Source: Bugula neritina (taxonomy: Eukaryota > Bryozoa > Gymnolaemata > Cheilostomatida > Bugulidae). From it: DNA of 64,000 bases. Made by a program: the position numbers and the translations under genes. This document shows, piece by piece, positions 63,601 through 64,000 of this stretch. Below the pieces are notes generated by a model, which was not told where the DNA came from, searched no databases, and saw only the letters and a list, made by a program, of their open reading frames with translations. Position 1 is the first letter of the stretch. Every line of letters starts with the position of its first letter. The stretch lies in contig OZ037772.1 of assembly GCA_964035545.1 (NCBI GenBank), positions 1,267,001 to 1,331,000 of the forward strand. The letters are read 5' to 3'.

Positions 63601-64000
63601 TGTTGCCCGATTTGTAGTGGAAAGGCTCTTTTAAATGCTGTTTTGGAACTCAAATGACAGACTCGTTTCAAATTGTTTATGTTTTTGCAGACAAACATTT
63701 TTATAATTAACTGCTAGAAACTATTGTAATAAAAATAGAGACAGCTGTTATAATGTGTTTCTCCTCCTAGCATTGATGATTGACATTCTTGTTTGATGAG
63801 TCACCTATTTAGTTCGTTTCTCCAGTTAAATGTTGCTACATTCTGACATATTATATAATGTTGATTTTATTGCTGTTAGCTTACATCACTACTTCCACCT
63901 TATTTCTCTAGAAACAAAAGTAAGGGATGGGTCCAAAGACAGCCCTGTTAGAGACTGTAGAGAACTCTTCACTGAAAACCCAGAGTTCAAGAGTGGAACT
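60606..64000 (+). pseudogene. 3' part of a fibrillar collagen gene with many glycine substitutions; runs off the window
   Basis: Exons: 60606-60676, 61011-61177, 61681-61762, 62102-62231, 62321-62459, 62725-62850, 63006-63167, 63249-63330, 63475-63573 and 63912 onward. The first eight encode Gly-X-Y triplets. The ninth is a Met-rich linker ending the helix. The last starts a fibrillar collagen C-propeptide (COLFI): VRDGSKDSPVRDCRELF. About 19 of roughly 105 glycine positions are single-step changes (Arg, Glu, Ala, Ser, Cys, Asp). Exon 2 appears shifted by one base near 61077; exon 3 lost a codon and its donor is poor; exon 7 has TAA at 63045-63047. The last three exons look intact. The product would be an extracellular-matrix fibril collagen; as written it could not form a stable triple helix. 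Pseudogene is likely; sequence error is the alternative. Confidence 0.8.
61332..61483. repeat. 26-bp minisatellite in a collagen intron
   Basis: About six copies of CTACACAGGGGTGTAGACAG plus ACTAAA, degenerating at the right end. CTACAC and GTGTAG make each unit locally self-complementary. Confidence 0.9.

Overview
The window reads as a transposon-dense, AT-rich animal genome, most likely an early-branching invertebrate such as a sponge or cnidarian. The grounds are GT-AG introns with short exons, a fibrillar-type collagen ending in a COLFI domain, THAP/DDE_4 and R2-like elements, and many MITEs and minisatellites. I cannot name the species. No bacterial-type gene, CRISPR array or rRNA was seen.

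Layout. 1-2.7 kb: a GA-rich tract, then empty AT-rich DNA. 2.7-10.2 kb: a complete Ty3/gypsy LTR retrotransposon on the minus strand, with LTRs, a 4-bp CTAT target duplication, gag, pol in two overlapping frames, and a third, apparently spliced, zinc-finger-like ORF. 11.3-11.7 kb: the 3' end of a LINE. 13.9-16.9 kb: a decayed R2-like LINE on the minus strand. 18.5-22.5 kb: two related inverted termini, with a piggyBac-like MITE between them. 27.9-32.0 kb: a THAP/DDE_4 transposon with 1-kb inverted arms and a spliced transposase. 32.5 kb: a gag fragment. 38.8 kb: a hAT MITE relic. 39-40.4 kb: exon-like plus-strand sequence encoding an octapeptide repeat.

41.2-48.8 kb: a minus-strand multi-exon gene of unknown function, joined up by splice sites and compatible phases. 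Its introns are filled with a GA tract, 20-bp and 30-bp minisatellites, and a hAT MITE that itself carries a foldback element. 50.7-52.4 kb: a palindromic hAT-like element with an 8-bp target duplication and an (AT)n core. 55.5-56.2 kb: two exon-like open segments. 58.9-60.2 kb: a 26-bp minisatellite of about 48 copies. 60.6-64 kb: the 3' half of a fibrillar collagen gene on the plus strand, with about 19 broken glycines, one frameshift and one in-frame stop, which runs off the window at the start of its COLFI domain.

The strongest observations are: a textbook -1 frameshift cassette at the gag-pol junction; the spliced third ORF of the retrotransposon; the THAP/DDE_4 element whose transposase 3' end has been copied in inverted orientation over its own THAP-coding 5' end; nested hAT/foldback insertions with an empty-site relative 8 kb away; and the glycine-depleted collagen. 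All calls come from reading the sequence; no database search was run.
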